Part shown: piece after piece, positions 46,127 to 54,907 of the stretch
Layout: each line of letters opens with the position of its first letter
Numbering within the stretch: position 1 is the stretch's first letter
Source of the DNA: Soehngenia longivitae
GTDB lineage: Bacteria > Bacillota > Clostridia > Tissierellales > Tissierellaceae
NCBI RefSeq assembly: GCF_004684055.1
Contig: NZ_SRIB01000001.1
Span: forward strand, 174,501-238,500
Length of the DNA stretch: 64,000 nucleotides
Reading direction: 5' to 3'
Program-made: the position numbers and the translations under genes
The notes under the pieces: generated by a model
Databases searched by the model: none
What the model was told of the DNA's origin: nothing
The model's input: the letters and a program-made list of their open reading frames with translations, nothing else

Positions 46127-49100
46127 ATGGGAAATTATAGAATAATGATCGAAAAAAAAGAAAGTTTCAATATAGAAGCTAAAAAGCTAAAAAAAGATGC
46201 TGAATTTCTTGGTATAGAAAAATATGACTATATAACAGTATTAAATGTATACGACATATTTGAAATTGATGAAGAAAACTTAAATAAGATAGTAGAAAAA
46301 ATTTTGTTTGAAGCAAATATTGACAACATATATTATGGAGAATTGAATTTAAAAGAGGATGAATTAGCTTTTAGATTTGAATACAATAAAGGTCAATTTG
46401 ATCCCAGACAAAATGCCACAGAAATACTTATAAATAAATACTTAGGATATAAAGATTCATCTGTAAAAGTATCAAAGATCATTTTGGTAAAAGGCATGTC
46501 AAATGAAGACTTCTCTAAATTAAAATCGTATTATATAAATCCAGTAAACTCTAAAGAAGTTCCACTTAACCTAATAATTCAAGATAAAGAAGAAATAGAA
46601 GCTAAAGAGATTGAAATAATAAATGATTTTGCAAATTACTCAGATGATGAACTAATAAGACTTAAGAATGAATACAGCCTAGCGCTTGACTTAGAGGATC
46701 TTTTATTCATAAAAGATTACTTTAAAAAAACTATGAAAGAACCTACAATTACAGAAATTAAAATTCTCGATACTTATTGGTCAGACCACTGTAGACACAA
46801 GACTTTTTTATCGGAAATAACTGAAATAAAGCTTGAAGATGGAGATTATAAAAGCTTATTTGAAGATGTGCTCAAAGAATATATGAAGTCAAGACAATAC
46901 GTTCACAACAACGATAAACCTTTATGTTTAATGGATTTAGCTACCATTAATATGAAAGAAATCGAAAAAAACGGTAAGCTAACTGATAGAGAAATTTCAG
47001 AAGAAGTAAATGCTGCAAGCATAGAAGTTGAAGTTGATGTAGATGGTGAAGAAGAGAAATGGTTATTGATGTTCAAAAATGAAACACATAATCATCCAAC
47101 TGAAATAGAGCCATTTGGTGGAGCTGCTACGTGTTTAGGGGGAGGTATAAGAGATCCACTTTCTGGAAGAGGTTATGTTTATCAAGCAATGAGAATTACA
47201 GGAGCAAAAGATCCAAGAACTAAATTTGAGGCTACATTGCAAGGTAAGCTTCCTCAAAGGAAAATCACGACAATGGCAGTTGAGGGGTACAGCTCATATG
47301 CATATCAAATCGGCGGTGCATCTGGCTATGTCAAAGAATTTTATGATGATGGTTTTGAAGCGAAGAGATTAGAATTAGGTGCTTTAGTTGCTGCAACACC
47401 AAAGGATTGGGTAAGAAGAGGAGTTCCTAAACCCAATGACCTTGTATTACTTGTTGGTGGGAAGACTGGAAGAGATGGATTAGGAGCAGCTGTTGGATCT
47501 TCAGTCGAGCAGAAAAAAGATGCTTTGATCACAGCGGGAGCACAAGTGCAAAAAGGAGATCCTCAAACTGAAAGAAAAATAGTGAGACTTTTTAGAAACG
47601 AAGAAGTTTCAAAGATGATAAAACGATGCAATGATTTTGGAGCTGGTGGAGTAGCTGTAGCAGTTGGAGAATTGGCAGATGGACTGTTAATAGATTTAGA
47701 CAAAGTACCTACGAAGTACGAAGGAATGGATGGCACAGAAATAGCTTTATCAGAGTCTCAAGAAAGAATGGCAATAGTTATAGATGAAAATGATTTGGAG
47801 AGATTTAAAAAATTAGCAGAAGAAGAGGATTTAGAAGTAGCAGTTATAGCAAAGGTAACAGAAGAAAAACGAATGAAGATGCTTTGGAGAAATAAATTAA
47901 TAGTAGATTTGGAAAGAAGCTTTCTTGATACAAATGGAGTTAGGAAAAAAGCAAAAGTTCATGTGTTATCTCCTTTAAAAGAAAACTCAGTGTTTTTAAA
48001 TAAAATGGATTCTGACAAAACGAATGCTGAAAGATTTATTGATAATTTAAAAGATTTGAATTGCTGTTCTCAAAAGGGATTGATTGAAAGATTTGACAAT
48101 ACAATTGGCAAAAATGCAGTTGCTGTTCAACTAGGGGGAAAAGAAAAGTTGACACCTCAAGTTGGAATGGCTGCAAAACTTCCAGTTATAGGTAAACACA
48201 CAAGCACCGCTTCTATAATGACATGTGGTTATGATCCTAAAATAGCTAAGTGGAGTACATTCCATGGAGGTTACTATGCTGTGATTGACTCAATAGCGAG
48301 AGTAGTAGCTATGGGCGGAGATTACAAAAGAATAAGATTGTCTTTTCAAGAATTCTATGAAAGTCTAGGAGAAGACCCTAAAAAATGGGCTAAACCTTTT
48401 ACATCATTGTTGGGAGCATACAAAGTACAAAAAGAATTAGAGATTCCAAGCATAGGTGGGAAAGACAGTATGAGCGGAAGCTTTGAAAACATCAATGTAG
48501 CACCTTCACTGTTTAGTTTTGCAGTATGTGTTGAAAATAGTGATAATATAATCTCTCAAGAATTTAAAGCAACAGATTCCATAGTAATTGAAGTCATGTT
48601 AAAAAGGGATGAAAATGATTTAGTAGATCTAGATAGTTTAAAGTACAATTACAGCTTAATTAAAAAATTAGTTGATGAAAAGAAAGTGCTTTCTTCAAAT
48701 GTAATAGGCTATGGAGGATTTGCTAAAGCAATATTTGAAATGTGCATAGGTAATGACATAGGGTTTAAATTCAGCCAAGAGTTTGATGATATGTATATAC
48801 CGTCATACGGGAATATCTTATTAGAAATTTCACCAGACAATAAGGAAGACATATCTTCTTTAAACTATAGAGTCATTGGAAATACACAAAAAGAAAAAAG
48901 CATCACAATTGGCAAAGAAAACCTTGAATTAGCTGAATTAAAAAAAGTATACTTAGGGGTTTTAGAAGAAATCTTCCCTATAAAAGAAGACTTAAATGGC
49001 GAGATATCTGATATAAAATACATGGGTTCAACATCAATAAAAGCCACTAAAACAATTGCTAAACCAAGAGTATTGATTCCTGTATTTACAGGAACAAACG

Positions 49101-49849
49101 GAGAATATGATATGATCAGCTCATTTGAAGAATGTGGAGCAGTGGTAAATACATTTGTTTTGAAAACATTTAATACTCAAGAAATAAAAAAATCTATTAG
49201 AACACTGTCAAATTTAATTAAAGAAACTCAAATACTTGGGTTAGCAAACGGATATTTTTTAGGAAACGAACCTGAAACAGCAGCAAAATTATTAAAAGTA
49301 ATATTTGATGATGAGTATTTGAAAGAATCGGTCTATGAATTGCTGTATAAAAAAGACGGATTGATCCTAGGCATAGGTTCAGGATTCAATGCTCTAATTA
49401 AACTTGGACTCATTGAACATGGAAAATTTGTTAAGGAGAATGAATTATCACCATCGATCATTTACAATTATTCAGGAGATTTTTACTCAAACTTCGTTGA
49501 TGTGAAAGTAACCTCTAAATTATCACCATGGTTTAATGAAATGAAGATTGGTCATGAGTACACAGTACCTGTTGCTACAAAAGAAGGAAGGGTTTTCTTA
49601 AATAATAACAAAAATTTAATAGATAAAGGGCAAATATCAACACAATTTGTAAAAAATGGATATGCAACTTACGATGGACTTTACAATCCAACAGGATCCG
49701 AATACGCAATTGAATCTATGACTAGCCCTGATGGACGAATATTAGGGACAGTGTCTTCTATTGATAGAATCGGTGATGGGATTTACAAAAATATTGACAT
49801 AAAAGGTAAACATAAGATATTTGAATCAGGAGTAAATTACTATAAATAA
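46127..49849 (+). CDS. purL: Phosphoribosylformylglycinamidine synthase, large single-chain type, with degenerate glutaminase domain
   Basis: Makes FGAM from FGAR, ATP and an ammonia donor. The 1240-aa protein has a PurS-like N-terminal part, the linker and two AIRS-type synthetase halves with intact YWSDHCRHKTF (Ser219 on), ETHNHPTEIEPFGGAATC (Glu319 on) and IGGKDSMSG. From about residue 985 the class-I glutaminase domain follows. There the usual nucleophile elbow GICNGFQ reads GIGSGFN (Gly1084 for Cys). The HSER motif reads SIDR (Ser1211 for His, Asp1213 for Glu), and PGGFS reads NGYFL. The fold remains recognisable but all three triad residues are lost. The enzyme is therefore inferred to use free ammonia or an unknown partner glutaminase. 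Confidence 0.93.
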   Translation: MGNYRIMIEKKESFNIEAKKLKKDAEFLGIEKYDYITVLNVYDIFEIDEENLNKIVEKILFEANIDNIYYGELNLKEDELAFRFEYNKGQFDPRQNATEILINKYLGYKDSSVKVSKIILVKGMSNEDFSKLKSYYINPVNSKEVPLNLIIQDKEEIEAKEIEIINDFANYSDDELIRLKNEYSLALDLEDLLFIKDYFKKTMKEPTITEIKILDTYWSDHCRHKTFLSEITEIKLEDGDYKSLFEDVLKEYMKSRQYVHNNDKPLCLMDLATINMKEIEKNGKLTDREISEEVNAASIEVEVDVDGEEEKWLLMFKNETHNHPTEIEPFGGAATCLGGGIRDPLSGRGYVYQAMRITGAKDPRTKFEATLQGKLPQRKITTMAVEGYSSYAYQIGGASGYVKEFYDDGFEAKRLELGALVAATPKDWVRRGVPKPNDLVLLVGGKTGRDGLGAAVGSSVEQKKDALITAGAQVQKGDPQTERKIVRLFRNEEVSKMIKRCNDFGAGGVAVAVGELADGLLIDLDKVPTKYEGMDGTEIALSESQERMAIVIDENDLERFKKLAEEEDLEVAVIAKVTEEKRMKMLWRNKLIVDLERSFLDTNGVRKKAKVHVLSPLKENSVFLNKMDSDKTNAERFIDNLKDLNCCSQKGLIERFDNTIGKNAVAVQLGGKEKLTPQVGMAAKLPVIGKHTSTASIMTCGYDPKIAKWSTFHGGYYAVIDSIARVVAMGGDYKRIRLSFQEFYESLGEDPKKWAKPFTSLLGAYKVQKELEIPSIGGKDSMSGSFENINVAPSLFSFAVCVENSDNIISQEFKATDSIVIEVMLKRDENDLVDLDSLKYNYSLIKKLVDEKKVLSSNVIGYGGFAKAIFEMCIGNDIGFKFSQEFDDMYIPSYGNILLEISPDNKEDISSLNYRVIGNTQKEKSITIGKENLELAELKKVYLGVLEEIFPIKEDLNGEISDIKYMGSTSIKATKTIAKPRVLIPVFTGTNGEYDMISSFEECGAVVNTFVLKTFNTQEIKKSIRTLSNLIKETQILGLANGYFLGNEPETAAKLLKVIFDDEYLKESVYELLYKKDGLILGIGSGFNALIKLGLIEHGKFVKENELSPSIIYNYSGDFYSNFVDVKVTSKLSPWFNEMKIGHEYTVPVATKEGRVFLNNNKNLIDKGQISTQFVKNGYATYDGLYNPTGSEYAIESMTSPDGRILGTVSSIDRIGDGIYKNIDIKGKHKIFESGVNYYK

Positions 49850-49862
49850 TGGAGGGATATAC

Positions 49863-50345
49863 TTGAAAGTTGCAATTGTTATGGGAAGCATATCAGATAA
49901 AAAAATAGCTATGGATGCAAAAGAAGTATTGGATAATTTTGATATAGAAAATGAATTGAGAGTGATATCAGCTCATAGAACGCCAAAGATTGCTTTTGAT
50001 TTTGCAGAAAAGTTAGAAGAAAATGGATTTGATTTGGTAATAGCAATTGCAGGAAAAGCTGCACATTTAGCAGGTGTATTGGCGAGTATAACGATTCTAC
50101 CTGTAATAGGTGTGCCAGCAAAATCATCTACTTTAGATGGACTAGATTCCCTTCTTTCCACAGTACAAATGCCTAAGGGAGTGCCAGTTGCGACAGTTGC
50201 AATTGATGGGGGTTATAACGCAGGGATATTGGCAGCAGAGATTTTGTCAATTGGCAATATATCATTGAGAGAAAAATTGAAAGCTCACAAAGAAAAGATA
50301 GAATCAGAGACAATTAAAAATGATAAAGAATTTAGGGAAAATTAA
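49863..50345 (+). CDS. purE: N5-carboxyaminoimidazole ribonucleotide mutase (PurE class I)
   Basis: Converts N5-CAIR to CAIR in the bacterial purine route. The 160-aa protein has VAIVMGSISDKKIA at the N-terminus and SAHRTPKIA with the catalytic His (about residue 39). IAIAGKAAHLAGVLA follows. It starts at a TTG (49863) behind GGAGGG. A class I PurE normally needs PurK to supply N5-CAIR; purK is not in the window. Confidence 0.95.
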   Translation: MKVAIVMGSISDKKIAMDAKEVLDNFDIENELRVISAHRTPKIAFDFAEKLEENGFDLVIAIAGKAAHLAGVLASITILPVIGVPAKSSTLDGLDSLLSTVQMPKGVPVATVAIDGGYNAGILAAEILSIGNISLREKLKAHKEKIESETIKNDKEFREN

Positions 50346-50359
50346 TAGGGGGTCTTTTT

Positions 50360-51712
50360 TTGAGTGGTATAATAGGAGTTTTTAGTAAGGACAATCAAAA
50401 AGTTTCAAACTATATATATTACGGCCTTTATGCATTACAGCATAGAGGCCAGGCAAGTACGGGCATCTCAATAAATAACAATGGATTTATCGATTACGAA
50501 AAGAATTTAGGGCTAGTAGGGGATGTGTTTACAAGCGATGTGATAAATAGACTTATTGGGAATATTGCAATAGGGCAAGTGAGGTATGCATCATATTCTG
50601 AGAAAAAATCCAAAGTAAATGCAGAGCCTTTAGTAGTTGGTTACAAAAATGGCGCACTTTCAATATGCATGGATGGAGCATTAGCTAATTATAAAGAATT
50701 AAGAGAAATGCTTGAAGAAAATGGTCATTTATTTCAAACTGATTTAGCTGTAGAAGTGATTGCTTCATTGATTGCAAAATATCATAAAGATAGTTTGATT
50801 GATGCGATAAAAAAGGCATTAAACGAAGTAAAGGGATCTTTCTCACTGATTATAATGACTAAAGATTCATTGATCTCTGTGAGAGATTCACATGGAATAA
50901 GACCACTTTCTATTGGGAAAATAGGGGATGACTTTATCTTTTCTTCAGAAACATGTGCTATTGAATGTATTGGTGGGGAATTTATAAGGGACTGTGATCC
51001 TGGTGAAATTGTGATTGTCGACAATAAGGGGCTCAGAAGTGAGATGCTTTTAAGCGAAAAAAAAGCATTATGCATATTTGAACTAGTTTATCTAGCAAGG
51101 CCTGATAGCTACATAGATAATAGATATGTATATTCATCAAGATTTAATGCAGGTGAGATTTTATATGCAGAGTGTCCCACAAAGGCTGATATAGTCATTG
51201 GAGCCCCTGATTCAGGAACAGTTGCAGCAATAGGTTATTCTAAGAAATCTAAAATACCATATACTGAAGGGATAATCAAAAATAGATATATTGGAAGAAC
51301 TTTTATTGAACCAACTCAAGACATCAGAGAAGAAGGAGTAAGAATAAAATTAAACCCCTTAACTTCAAATATAAAAGATAAAGATTTAATATTAGTAGAT
51401 GATTCAATTGTCAGGGGAACGACAATTAAAAGGACTGTGGAGATGTTAAGAAATGCAGGAGCTAAAAGCGTACATGTAAGGATTGCTTCACCACCTGTAA
51501 AATACAGTTGCTTTTTAGGAGTAGATACTCCAAATGAAGAAAATCTAATAGCAAATTACTTGACAATTGAAGAGATCAGAAAAGCTATAAACGCAGATTC
51601 TCTGTATTTTATTTCTCTTCGCGGATTAGTTGAAGCTGCTGGAGGAAACAATGGATTTTGCACGGGATGTTTTACTGGTGAATATCCAATAGAAAGATCA
51701 AAGGGGGAATAA
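50360..51712 (+). CDS. purF: Amidophosphoribosyltransferase with mutated glutaminase site
   Basis: Catalyses the first committed step, forming phosphoribosylamine from PRPP. The 450-aa protein has an intact phosphoribosyltransferase part with VDDSIVRGTT (Val346 on) and the four Cys of the Bacillus-type [4Fe-4S] cluster (Cys238, Cys384, Cys434, Cys437). The N-terminal glutaminase part is altered. It begins Met-Ser-Gly-Ile-Ile-Gly, so the Cys nucleophile of the Ntn family is Ser2. GHVRYAT reads GQVRYAS (Gln73). The oxyanion HNGN reads MDGA (Met104-Ala107), and the glutamine-binding Asp position is Ala130. The TTG start at 50360 allows no upstream Cys. Use of free ammonia is inferred. Confidence 0.93.
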   Translation: MSGIIGVFSKDNQKVSNYIYYGLYALQHRGQASTGISINNNGFIDYEKNLGLVGDVFTSDVINRLIGNIAIGQVRYASYSEKKSKVNAEPLVVGYKNGALSICMDGALANYKELREMLEENGHLFQTDLAVEVIASLIAKYHKDSLIDAIKKALNEVKGSFSLIIMTKDSLISVRDSHGIRPLSIGKIGDDFIFSSETCAIECIGGEFIRDCDPGEIVIVDNKGLRSEMLLSEKKALCIFELVYLARPDSYIDNRYVYSSRFNAGEILYAECPTKADIVIGAPDSGTVAAIGYSKKSKIPYTEGIIKNRYIGRTFIEPTQDIREEGVRIKLNPLTSNIKDKDLILVDDSIVRGTTIKRTVEMLRNAGAKSVHVRIASPPVKYSCFLGVDTPNEENLIANYLTIEEIRKAINADSLYFISLRGLVEAAGGNNGFCTGCFTGEYPIERSKGE

Positions 51713-51714
51713 GA

Positions 51715-52746
51715 ATGCCTATTGATTACAAAGCATCAGGAGTTGACGTAGATGCTGCAAATAAAGAAGTCGATTTGTTGAAAGATATAGTTAAGAAAAC
51801 ATATACAAAGGGTGTGCTTTCAGAATTAGGAGGATTTTCTGGGATTTTTGAGCTTGATGTTAATGAGTTTAAAAATCCAGTTTTAGTGTCTGGAACAGAT
51901 GGAGTTGGCACTAAATTAAAATTAGCATTTATGATGGATAAACATGATACAGTGGGGATAGACTGTGTTGCCATGTGCGCGAATGATATTTTATGCCAAG
52001 GAGCAAAACCGTTGTTCTTCCTTGATTATATAGCTACTGGGAAATTGATTCCTGAAAAGATGGCACAGATAGTATCAGGAGTTGCAAAAGGGTGTTTAGA
52101 TAGCACTTGTGCGTTGATAGGTGGGGAAACCGCTGAAATGCCAGGGTTTTATTCAAATGGAGAATATGACATAGCTGGATTTTGTGTTGGTGTAGTAGAT
52201 AAACAAAAAATAATTACAGGAGAAAACATCAAACCAGGGGATATTATTTTGGGACTGCCTTCATCAGGCGTACACAGCAATGGGTTTTCTCTCATCAGAA
52301 AATTATTTTTCGAAGACAACAAGTATAAAGTTGATGACTATATAGAAGAATTCGGCAAAACATTAGGCGAAGAGTTACTTACACCAACTAGAATATATGT
52401 AAAAGAAGTACTAGATTTGCTGAAAAATTATGAAATTAAAGCAATGAGCCATATAACTGGTGGCGGTTTCTATGAGAATATTCCAAGAATGTTAAAAGAT
52501 GGGTTAAGGGCTGTGATAAATATGAGTGAATTTAGCACACCAGCAGTATTTCAGTATATACAAAAACTTGGGGAAATTGAAATTAAAGAAATGTATAGGA
52601 CTTTTAATATGGGAATTGGCTTAGTGATGGTTTTAGACAGAGAAATAGCAAATAACATAATATCTCAGTATGAATCAAGGAGCGAAAAAATTTATATAGT
52701 TGGTGAAATCATAGAAGGAGAGAGAGGCATAGATTTATGCCTGTAA
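51715..52746 (+). CDS. purM: Phosphoribosylformylglycinamidine cyclo-ligase (AIR synthetase)
   Basis: Closes the imidazole ring to give AIR. The 343-aa protein has GVDVDAANKEVDLLK, GTDGVGTKLKLAF and GIDCVAMCANDILCQGAKPLFFLDY, GETAEMPGFY, and the C-terminal HITGGGFYENIPRML. It starts 2 bases after purF and overlaps purN by 10 bases. Confidence 0.97.
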   Translation: MPIDYKASGVDVDAANKEVDLLKDIVKKTYTKGVLSELGGFSGIFELDVNEFKNPVLVSGTDGVGTKLKLAFMMDKHDTVGIDCVAMCANDILCQGAKPLFFLDYIATGKLIPEKMAQIVSGVAKGCLDSTCALIGGETAEMPGFYSNGEYDIAGFCVGVVDKQKIITGENIKPGDIILGLPSSGVHSNGFSLIRKLFFEDNKYKVDDYIEEFGKTLGEELLTPTRIYVKEVLDLLKNYEIKAMSHITGGGFYENIPRMLKDGLRAVINMSEFSTPAVFQYIQKLGEIEIKEMYRTFNMGIGLVMVLDREIANNIISQYESRSEKIYIVGEIIEGERGIDLCL

Positions 52747-53393
52747 AAAAAATAGCTGTGTTAATATCTGGTTCAGGTACAAATTTACAAGTAATAATCG
52801 ATGCTATTTTACAAAAGAAATTAAATGCAGAGATTAAAATTGTAATATCGAACAACAAAGATGCTTACGGTCTTGTAAGAGCTGAAAAACAAGGGATTAA
52901 AAATATGTTTATAAGTACAAGAGATTTAACTTGCGAAGAATATAGCGAAAAATTATTAGAGATATTTAATAAAGAAGAGATAGATTTTGTTGTCTTAGCA
53001 GGTTTTTTAAAAATACTCTCTAAAGATTTAGTGATGCAGTACAAAAATAGGATAATCAACATTCATCCATCACTAATCCCTAGCTTTTGTGGCAAAGGAT
53101 ATTACGGAATAAAAGTGCATGAAAAAGCAATTGAATACGGTGTTAAAGTGACAGGAGCTACTGTCCATTTTGTTGATGAAAATGCTGACACAGGCCCAAT
53201 TATTGAACAAAGAGCAGTGGATGTCGACGATTTTGATACAGCAAAGAGTTTACAACAAAAAGTATTAGTAATAGAACATGAAATACTAGTATCGTCACTT
53301 AAAAAGCTATGCAATGATGAATTGAAAGTCATTGGCAGAAGAGTTATAAAAAAAGGAGATAAAGATGAAAAGAGCATTGATAAGCGTATATGA
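52737..53393 (+). CDS. purN: Phosphoribosylglycinamide formyltransferase
   Basis: Transfers formyl from 10-formyl-tetrahydrofolate to GAR. The 218-aa protein has VLISGSGTNLQVIIDAI (substrate loop), FVVLAGFLKIL, and the catalytic block INIHPSLIPSF plus ATVHFVDENADTGPII with the essential Asn-His-Asp arrangement. It overlaps both purM (10 bases) and purH (29 bases). The formyl donor is supplied by Fhs, encoded just downstream of the operon. Confidence 0.96.
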   Translation: MPVKKIAVLISGSGTNLQVIIDAILQKKLNAEIKIVISNNKDAYGLVRAEKQGIKNMFISTRDLTCEEYSEKLLEIFNKEEIDFVVLAGFLKILSKDLVMQYKNRIINIHPSLIPSFCGKGYYGIKVHEKAIEYGVKVTGATVHFVDENADTGPIIEQRAVDVDDFDTAKSLQQKVLVIEHEILVSSLKKLCNDELKVIGRRVIKKGDKDEKSIDKRI

Positions 53394-54897
53394 TAAACAA
53401 GGAATTGTTGGATTTTCAGAAAAGTTAATAGAATTTGGTTGGGAAATAATATCCACTGGAGGAACGTACAAAGAACTTAAAAAAGCAGGTATACCTGTCA
53501 TTGAAATAAATGAAATAACTAAATTTCCCGAAATATTGGATGGGAGGGTAAAGACTTTAAACCCAATTTTACACGGAGGTATCTTATACAGGAGAGATAA
53601 TGAGAAGGATTTAGAAACCGTAAATGAATACGGATTATGCAAAATAGATATGGTCGTCAATAATTTTTACCCATTCGAAGAAACCATGAAAAAAGAAGGG
53701 TTAACTGAAGAAGAGATCATTGAAAACATAGATATAGGCGGTCCTTCAATGCTTAGAGCTGCAAGTAAAAATTTTAAATTTGTAACTGTGATATTTGATC
53801 ATGAGGATTATGAGATTGTAATAGAGGAGATAGAGAAATTTGGGGATACTACTTTAGAAACTAGAAAAAAACTAGCAGGGAAAGCTTATTCATATACTGC
53901 ATATTATGATAGCTTGGTTGCAGACTATTTTAATAATACAAATTCTACATTATTTCCTAAACATCTCACAATAGGCTATAAGAAAAACAGCGATCTTCGA
54001 TATGGAGAAAATCCACATCAAAAAGCAGCACTATATGAAAAAAGTATACAAAATATACCAAATACAATAAATGCTAAGAAACTTCATGGCAAAGAGATGT
54101 CATATAACAACATATTTGATGCGAATGCTTTACTGGAACTATTAACTGAGTTTGATGAACCTACAGCTGTAGCTATAAAACACGGTAACCCCTGTGGAAT
54201 TAGTTCATCACATGATATATATACAGCTTATTTAAACGCATATAACGCCGATACTGAATCAATATTTGGAGGTATAGTCGGCTTAAATAAAGAAGTGGAT
54301 AAGAAACTAGCCAGTAAATTATCAGAGATTTTTCTAGAGATAATACTAGCACCTTCATTTACCTCAAAAGCACTTGAAATACTACAAAAGAAGAAAAACA
54401 TAAGGTTGATAGAAATAGATAAATTAAATGAATTCAAGAAAGACAAAATGACTTTTAAAGCAATAAATGGAGGGCTATTATATCAAGAAAAAGATAATTT
54501 GCTATTTAATGGTGAATTAGAAGTAGTGAGTAAAAGAAAGCCAACCCAAAGAGAACTTGATGATATGAATTTTGCGTGGATTATTTCTAAATACATAAAC
54601 TCAAATGGCGTTGTACTAGCTAAAGACAAAACATCTCTTGGAATCGGACTCGGAGATGTAAATAGATATTTTGCAGTTGAATCTGCTTTAAAAAAAGCAA
54701 AAGGGAATACTGAAAATTCTGTTTTAGCTTCTGATGGATTTTTTCCATTCGATGACTCAATAAAATTATTAGCACAGCACGGTGTGACAGCAATAATCGA
54801 ACCAGGTGGCTCAATCAGAGATAAAGAAGTAATAGAAGAAGCTGATAAAAATAATATCGCATTGGTATTTACGGGGATTAGACATTTCAAGCATTAG
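53365..54897 (+). CDS. purH: Bifunctional AICAR transformylase/IMP cyclohydrolase
   Basis: Performs the last two steps to IMP. The 510-aa protein has the cyclohydrolase domain first (ALISVYDKQGIVGFSEKL, ISTGGTYKEL, TLNPILHGGIL). The transformylase domain follows (DLRYGENPHQKAALY, KHGNPCGISS with its Lys-His pair, SDGFFPFDDSI, EPGGSIRDKEVI). The ATG at 53365 has AAAAGGAG upstream, inside the purN end, so the genes are tightly coupled. Confidence 0.97.
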   Translation: MKRALISVYDKQGIVGFSEKLIEFGWEIISTGGTYKELKKAGIPVIEINEITKFPEILDGRVKTLNPILHGGILYRRDNEKDLETVNEYGLCKIDMVVNNFYPFEETMKKEGLTEEEIIENIDIGGPSMLRAASKNFKFVTVIFDHEDYEIVIEEIEKFGDTTLETRKKLAGKAYSYTAYYDSLVADYFNNTNSTLFPKHLTIGYKKNSDLRYGENPHQKAALYEKSIQNIPNTINAKKLHGKEMSYNNIFDANALLELLTEFDEPTAVAIKHGNPCGISSSHDIYTAYLNAYNADTESIFGGIVGLNKEVDKKLASKLSEIFLEIILAPSFTSKALEILQKKKNIRLIEIDKLNEFKKDKMTFKAINGGLLYQEKDNLLFNGELEVVSKRKPTQRELDDMNFAWIISKYINSNGVVLAKDKTSLGIGLGDVNRYFAVESALKKAKGNTENSVLASDGFFPFDDSIKLLAQHGVTAIIEPGGSIRDKEVIEEADKNNIALVFTGIRHFKH

Positions 54898-54907
54898 GAG
54901 GTGTGAG

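Noticed and set aside
49070-49849. PurL C-terminus as a frameshifted pseudogene end
   Set aside because: The frame is uninterrupted to the conserved IFESGV ending and non-catalytic fold residues are preserved.
50360-50400. PurF Cys lost through a wrong start or frameshift
   Set aside because: Upstream in-frame codons contain no Cys, the downstream frame is continuous through all PurF motifs, and independent glutamine-pocket residues are also changed.
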